Assembly: GCA_003697105.1 (NCBI GenBank)
Contig: RFFQ01000176.1
Coordinates: forward strand, 1-9,675
DNA from: Gemmatimonadota bacterium
GTDB taxonomy: Bacteria > 4572-55 > J002
Reading direction: 5' to 3'
Length of the DNA: 9,675 nt
Every line of letters begins with the position of its first letter. The first letter of the stretch is position 1. Position numbers and translations under genes: made by a program. The notes beneath the pieces were generated by a model. It ran no database searches, was not told the DNA's origin, and saw nothing but the letters and a program-made list of their open reading frames with translations. This document shows, piece by piece, positions 6,939 to 9,675 of the stretch.

Positions 6939-7745
6939 ATGGCGTCATTAGGTGAATTTCTACGAAGTGAGCGGGAATCGCGTAACCGGACCCTAGAAGA
7001 TATTGCCAAAGCGACACGGATTCGTTTGCAATATTTACAGGCAATTGAGCGCGATGACTTTGATCTATTTAGTGCAGAAGCATATCTAAAAGGGTTTTTA
7101 ATTGCCTATGCCCAGCAATTGGGGATTCCGCAAAAGGAGATTTTGGAACGATATTACGAAGCACGTCCCTCCCAAAAACCCCCCGCTGCCACGGGTAGCC
7201 CGGAAGCATTGATCGAGGATGACCGTACGGAAACGCCGCTGGCGGATGTGGGTTACCTCAATACCGGTCTGCCAATGTGGTTGCCCAAAGTGGGAATTGC
7301 GGTAGGGGGTGTCTTGGGGGTGATCGTGTTGATCTTTCTCGTGCGGAGCTGTGTACCGCTAGCGCCGCCCGTTACCCCAGAACCGGCTACCAATACTGTG
7401 GCGGATAGCGACCATGCGGCAGTCCCGGACAGCACCGCACCAGTAACGGTTGATTCCGTGACCACACCAGATAGCGGTGAGGATGTGCCGGATAAAATTT
7501 CGTTGCGGCTCAATACGGTGGATACCACTTGGATGCGCATCCGGGTGGATGATGCCTCTTCTGAAGAACTCATGTTGTATCCGGGAGATACTCGCGAATG
7601 GGAAGCAACCCAAAAATTTACCTTGAATATCGGTAATATTGATGGTATCCAACTCTGGTTTAATGGCCAGCCGGTGGATTCCATCCCATCGGTCGGAGGG
7701 CGGGGTATCAATCCAAATTTTATTTTGCAAAAACCGGCGCCGTAA
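6939..7745 (+). CDS. rodZ: RodZ-like protein (cytoplasmic HTH, one membrane helix, C-terminal RodZ domain)
   Basis: The 268-residue protein has the RodZ layout. Residues 1-75 form a HTH of the RodZ type, with LGEFLRSERESRNRTLEDIA, then YLQAIERDDF and AYLKGFLIAYAQQLGI. A linker follows, then one transmembrane helix at about 117-136 (GIAVGGVLGVIVLIFLV). Next comes a Thr/Val/Asp/Pro-rich periplasmic linker to about 180. The C-terminal beta-rich domain (about 186-268) contains TWMRIRVDDASSEELMLYPG and GIQLWFNGQPVD, matching the DUF4115-type RodZ tail. RodZ links the MreB cytoskeleton to the membrane and the cell-wall elongation machinery in rods. A good AAGAGGG site (6928-6934) stands before ATG 6939. 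The gene follows cheW by 9 bases and precedes mscS by 16. No mreB is in the window, so a role tied to the chemosensory operon is possible but unproven. Confidence 0.87.
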   Translation: MASLGEFLRSERESRNRTLEDIAKATRIRLQYLQAIERDDFDLFSAEAYLKGFLIAYAQQLGIPQKEILERYYEARPSQKPPAATGSPEALIEDDRTETPLADVGYLNTGLPMWLPKVGIAVGGVLGVIVLIFLVRSCVPLAPPVTPEPATNTVADSDHAAVPDSTAPVTVDSVTTPDSGEDVPDKISLRLNTVDTTWMRIRVDDASSEELMLYPGDTREWEATQKFTLNIGNIDGIQLWFNGQPVDSIPSVGGRGINPNFILQKPAP

Positions 7746-7747
7746 AA

Positions 7748-7754
7748 GGGAGGT
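7748..7754 (+). promoter_or_regulatory. Shine-Dalgarno fixing the mscS start
   Basis: GGGAGGT ends seven bases before ATG 7762 and lies between the rodZ stop codon and that ATG. It rules out the upstream in-frame start at 7639, which would lie deep inside rodZ. Confidence 0.8.
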
Positions 7755-7761
7755 TTCTAAA

Positions 7762-8889
7762 ATGCAAAATCTGTTAAACACCGCATTTTTTGGGGTAACG
7801 GTCAATGATTACCTGCTATTTTTCTCGATCTTGCTGTTAGCCCTGATTTTACGCAGTCTGTTTGACCGCTACCTCAGCCGTCTGTTGATGCACTGGGCGC
7901 AAAAGACCGAAGCCAAATATGACGATATGTTCGTTGATGCCATCACACCGCCGTTGAATGCCCTCTTTATTTCGGTGGGGTTATTGGTAGCGGTTTCCGT
8001 GTTGGACTTACCCGTCGGGGATGTGGATATCCGGACGTTTGTCCTTCAGGCACTTAAAATCGCCACCTCCATCATTTTTGTTTGGGTTTTTTACCGTTTG
8101 TGTGCTCCGGTCACGGAGATGCTGCGGGATTTTATGTCCAAATCCGATGGCGATCTAGCGGCACAATTTGCCCCCCTCATGCGGCAAGCCATGCGGGTTT
8201 CTGTGGTGGCGATTGGGGGGATTTTGATCATCCAAAATCTTGGTTACTCGGTCAGTAGTTTACTGGCAGGTCTGGGCGTAGGGGGGTTGGCGGTTGCTCT
8301 GGCGGCACAGGATACCGTGGCGAACCTATTCGGTACGTTTGTGATGTTCACCGACCGCCCCTTTAAAGTGGGCGACTGGGTGCAGTTTAAGGATGTCGAT
8401 GGTGACGTGGAAGCGATTGGGTTTCGTTCCACCAAAGTGCGCACCTGGTCTAAATCCCTGAAGGTTATTCCCAATAAAGTGTTGACCTCCGAGATCATCG
8501 AAAATTGGTCAGCCATGCCCAAGCGCCGGGTCAAAATGACGTTCGGCATCACGTATGATAGCACCCCGGAACAGATCGAGGCATTGATCGCTCGGATTAA
8601 AACCTTGCTGAAGACGCACCCCGGCGTCGATCAAGATTATATGTTGGTCAATTTTACCGGCTTTGGTAGTTCCCAATTGGATATATTCTTATATTATTTT
8701 ACCGCGACCACCGTTTGGGCAGAATACATGGAAATCCGGCAAGACATCAATCTTAAAATTATGAAGATTGTGGAGGAGTTGGGTCTGGCGTTTGCCTTCC
8801 CCAGCCAATCGGTCTATTTTGAGAACCCGCTCACCACCCGCATGGAGCAGAATTTCCGTCTCCCAGACGACCCAACCTTGCCCCAATAA
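7762..8889 (+). CDS. mscS: MscS-family mechanosensitive channel
   Basis: The 375-residue product is longer than the 286-residue E. coli MscS because of extra N-terminal membrane helices. Likely helices lie at about residues 16-33, 63-83, 93-113 and 143-160. The pore-lining helix (about 166-195) has the glycine/alanine pattern SSLLAGLGVGGLAVALAAQD followed by TVANLFG. The beta domain shows PFKVGDWVQF, then IGFRSTKVRTW and VIPNKVL, the signature of the family. A C-terminal alpha/beta domain follows. MscS channels open under membrane tension and release solutes during osmotic downshift. The start is ATG 7762, supported by GGGAGGT at 7748-7754. It is the last gene of the co-directional run that begins at 1797, 16 bases after the rodZ-like gene. 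The channel family is clear; the conducted ions and physiological trigger cannot be told. Confidence 0.93.
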   Translation: MQNLLNTAFFGVTVNDYLLFFSILLLALILRSLFDRYLSRLLMHWAQKTEAKYDDMFVDAITPPLNALFISVGLLVAVSVLDLPVGDVDIRTFVLQALKIATSIIFVWVFYRLCAPVTEMLRDFMSKSDGDLAAQFAPLMRQAMRVSVVAIGGILIIQNLGYSVSSLLAGLGVGGLAVALAAQDTVANLFGTFVMFTDRPFKVGDWVQFKDVDGDVEAIGFRSTKVRTWSKSLKVIPNKVLTSEIIENWSAMPKRRVKMTFGITYDSTPEQIEALIARIKTLLKTHPGVDQDYMLVNFTGFGSSQLDIFLYYFTATTVWAEYMEIRQDINLKIMKIVEELGLAFAFPSQSVYFENPLTTRMEQNFRLPDDPTLPQ

Positions 8890-8906
8890 CGTCGCGGGGC
8901 AATTTT
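8878..8906 (+). terminator. Probable intrinsic terminator at the end of the operon
   Basis: A 7-bp stem, TTGCCCC (8878-8884) with GGGGCAA (8896-8902), encloses an 11-base loop containing the mscS stop codon and is followed by TTTT (8903-8906). The T-tract is short and the loop rather large, so termination may be partial. Confidence 0.5.
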
Positions 8907-8975
8907 GTTACGCCAGATGGTGAGGCATCCACCACGCCCCACAGCACTGGCAGACTCTTTAAGCGATAAATACCA

Positions 8976-9200
8976 ATGGATAACCGGAACATCTTACAAC
9001 ATCTGATCACCTCCTTTCACCCCAGCAGCCTTATCGCTCTCCTGCGCCGGATCGCCCCTGCTTTTCGTCCGGAAGATACATCCTTTAACCGTTTCATCGC
9101 ACCTGCTCAACCCACAGGGGGGTGCACGTCTTCATCTGCTCCAATTCCTGCCGTCTGCCAGCTGGTCTGGGAGCGCATCAGCAAAGCAAGGAGTGTGTAG
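8976..9200 (+). CDS. Short doubtful ORF, possibly a gene remnant
   Basis: This 74-codon frame has no good Shine-Dalgarno. Its first part, ILQHLITSFHPSSLIALLRR with a following FRPEDTSFNRF, looks like the helical start of a real protein. It faintly recalls the N-termini of Eco57I-type DNA methylase/restriction proteins, but that is memory of style, not a match. The last third, from about base 9106, changes to Cys/Ser/Pro-rich residues and looks non-coding. The stop TAG (9198-9200) lies just before the transposase GTG. One reading is a gene truncated when the transposase arrived. Apart from this ORF, I see nothing recognisable in the 8907-9187 stretch. Confidence 0.25.
   Translation: MDNRNILQHLITSFHPSSLIALLRRIAPAFRPEDTSFNRFIAPAQPTGGCTSSSAPIPAVCQLVWERISKARSV
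9188..9193 (+). promoter_or_regulatory. Shine-Dalgarno for the transposase GTG start
   Basis: AAGGAG ends nine bases before GTG 9203 and supports this non-ATG start. The encoded beginning PYDPERHHRRSIRLKGYNY is also where members of the family normally begin. Confidence 0.65.
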
Positions 9201-9202
9201 CC

Positions 9203-9675
9203 GTGCCGTACGACCCGGAAAGACACCACCGGCGCAGCATCCGCCTGAAAGGGTACAATTATGCCCAACCCGGCGCGTATTTTGTGACCATCGTTACCCA
9301 GAACCGGGACTGTCTGTTTGGCGAGGTGGTGGATGGGGAAATGCGATTGAATGCCGCGGGACAAATGGTGCAACGGTGGTGGGACGAATTAAATCGAAAA
9401 TTCCCCAATGTCCGTACCGATGCGTTTGTGGCCATGCCCAACCATATCCACGGTATTATCATCATCCACGCCAATGGGGAAACGGATCGATCTGTAGGGG
9501 CGGACCGACGTGTCCGCCCCGATGGGGGAATGGGCGGACACGCGGTTGATGGGGACGCCAATTGGGACGCACACACCGGTGCGCCTCTACGTATTTGTCC
9601 GGATGGGGACGCCAATCGGGACGCACACACCGGTGCGCCCCTACGTATTTGTCCGGATGGGGACGCCAATTGGGG
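9203..9675 (+). CDS. REP-associated tyrosine transposase (Y1/HUH, IS200-like), 3' partial, with in-frame repeats
   Basis: The frame starts at GTG 9203 and stays open to the window end (157 codons). Residues 1-90 are a typical RAYT N-terminus: HHRRSIRLKGYNYAQPGAYF, then VTIVTQNR and a long helix ending WWDELNRKFPNV. AFVAMPNHIHGIIII follows, with the metal-binding HUH motif as H81-I-H83 (bases 9443-9451). The catalytic tyrosine helix is expected further on, outside the window. From about residue 97 the normal protein is interrupted by low-complexity sequence. This first encodes a palindrome (9497-9520), then 18-residue units beginning DGDANWDAHTGAPLRICP and repeating at least twice. The 54-bp unit is a multiple of three, so the frame survives. 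Family knowledge: RAYTs are single-copy, domesticated-looking relatives of IS200 transposases that bind and cleave REP hairpins. Activity of this copy cannot be judged without the C-terminus. Confidence 0.85.
   Translation, partial: MPYDPERHHRRSIRLKGYNYAQPGAYFVTIVTQNRDCLFGEVVDGEMRLNAAGQMVQRWWDELNRKFPNVRTDAFVAMPNHIHGIIIIHANGETDRSVGADRRVRPDGGMGGHAVDGDANWDAHTGAPLRICPDGDANRDAHTGAPLRICPDGDANW
9497..9520 (+). repeat. REP-like perfect palindrome, copy A (plus orientation)
   Basis: Arms GGGGCGGAC (9497-9505) and GTCCGCCCC (9512-9520) form a perfect 9-bp stem around loop CGACGT. The bases just before are GTA. It lies inside the transposase reading frame. Its geometry (9-bp arms, 6-base loop, TA before the G run) equals that of the two hairpins in the downstream tandem repeat, seen on the other strand. 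Confidence 0.8.
9532..9546 (-). repeat. Half copy of palindrome A in reverse orientation
   Basis: GGGCGGACACG followed by CGGT matches the reverse complement of hairpin A across its left arm and loop, with one T missing. The second arm is absent. It looks like a truncated or recombined copy between hairpin A and the 54-bp units. Confidence 0.45.
9564..9587 (-). repeat. REP-like palindrome, copy B1 (minus orientation)
   Basis: Arms GGGACGCAC (9564-9572) and GTGCGCCTC (9579-9587) flank loop ACACCG. On the minus strand the mismatch at the fourth pair becomes a G-T wobble, so the hairpin folds better as minus-strand DNA. The loop read on the minus strand is CGGTGT, close to CGACGT of copy A. Confidence 0.7.
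9618..9641 (-). repeat. REP-like palindrome, copy B2 (minus orientation)
   Basis: Arms GGGACGCAC (9618-9626) and GTGCGCCCC (9633-9641) flank loop ACACCG. Compared with B1, the C at 9640 restores a Watson-Crick pair in the stem, leaving only the one G-T wobble on the minus strand. Confidence 0.72.

Larger units (their letters stand above)
9548..9675. repeat. 54-bp direct tandem repeat (two full units and the start of a third)
   Basis: Units at 9548-9601 and 9602-9655 differ at only two bases (T/C at 9563 vs 9617 and at 9586 vs 9640). A third begins at 9656 and is cut by the window end; its base 9675 already differs from the first unit. Each unit starts GATGGGGACGCC, contains one REP-like hairpin and ends with GTATTTGTCCG. 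The length equals 18 codons, so the host transposase frame is preserved. Confidence 0.92.

Noticed and set aside
7639-7761. Upstream extension of the mscS frame by 41 residues
   Set aside because: It would overlap the rodZ gene by over 100 bases and encodes basic sequence unlike a membrane channel start. ATG 7762 has its own GGGAGGT site.
9193-9549. Second plus-strand ORF over the transposase
   Set aside because: It is out of frame with the conserved RAYT N-terminus and encodes no recognisable motif.
9259-9669. Minus-strand ORF with repeated SGQIRRGAPVCAS-type peptides over the tandem repeat
   Set aside because: It is a by-product of the 54-bp repeat being a multiple of three, which keeps several frames open. 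The plus-strand frame encodes a recognisable transposase with the HUH motif and a Shine-Dalgarno.
9548-9675. CRISPR array
   Set aside because: The repeats are directly adjacent, 54 bp long and without unique spacers. They lie inside a coding frame and contain palindromes of the REP type.

Overview
The window looks like chromosomal DNA of a Gram-negative bacterium of intermediate GC content, probably from an uncultured lineage. The reasons are a dockerin-tailed exported protein with cadherin/Ig-like repeats, a RodZ-type morphogenesis protein, an MscS channel, chemosensory genes and a REP-associated transposase. The sequence does not fix the taxon; FCB-group or candidate-phylum relatives such as KSB1-like bacteria are a guess. 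Every convincing gene lies on the + strand.

Layout: (1) 1-1389, the C-terminal part of a large secreted protein with about four cadherin/Ig-like repeats and a type I dockerin-like calcium-binding end. (2) 1453-1650, a 64-residue protein with four CxxC pairs, with a near-ideal Shine-Dalgarno and closed by a strong intrinsic terminator (1683-1719). (3) 1721-8889, an apparent operon starting at a recognisable sigma-70-type promoter (1721-1749). Its order is CheW-like, dCache chemoreceptor, CheA-like kinase without phosphotransfer domain, divergent CheW-like, CheW, RodZ-like, MscS-like. The chemosensory genes overlap or are separated by only a few bases. A hairpin overlapping the mscS stop codon may end the operon. 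(4) 8890-9202, a 313-base stretch with one doubtful 74-codon ORF and no other recognisable gene. (5) 9203 to the end, the first 157 codons of a REP-associated tyrosine (HUH, Y1) transposase. Its reading frame runs through palindromic repeats and 54-bp tandem repeats without a stop.

The chemosensory genes would form a membrane array: receptor input (dCache) to a coiled-coil signalling tip, three separate CheW-type couplers and a CheA core. The CheA has P3, P4 and P5 but no P1 (Hpt) or P2. Its ATP lid also looks shortened and lacks the usual second glycine pattern. No CheY, CheR, CheB or Hpt protein is present here. The array must therefore either phosphorylate a separate P1 protein encoded elsewhere or work by a non-canonical, possibly structural, output. 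The attached rodZ-like and mscS-like genes hint at a link to envelope shape or tension, but that is inference from gene order.

The two points most worth following up are the P1-less CheA with its three-coupler operon, and the transposase whose coding sequence contains in-frame REP-like hairpins.
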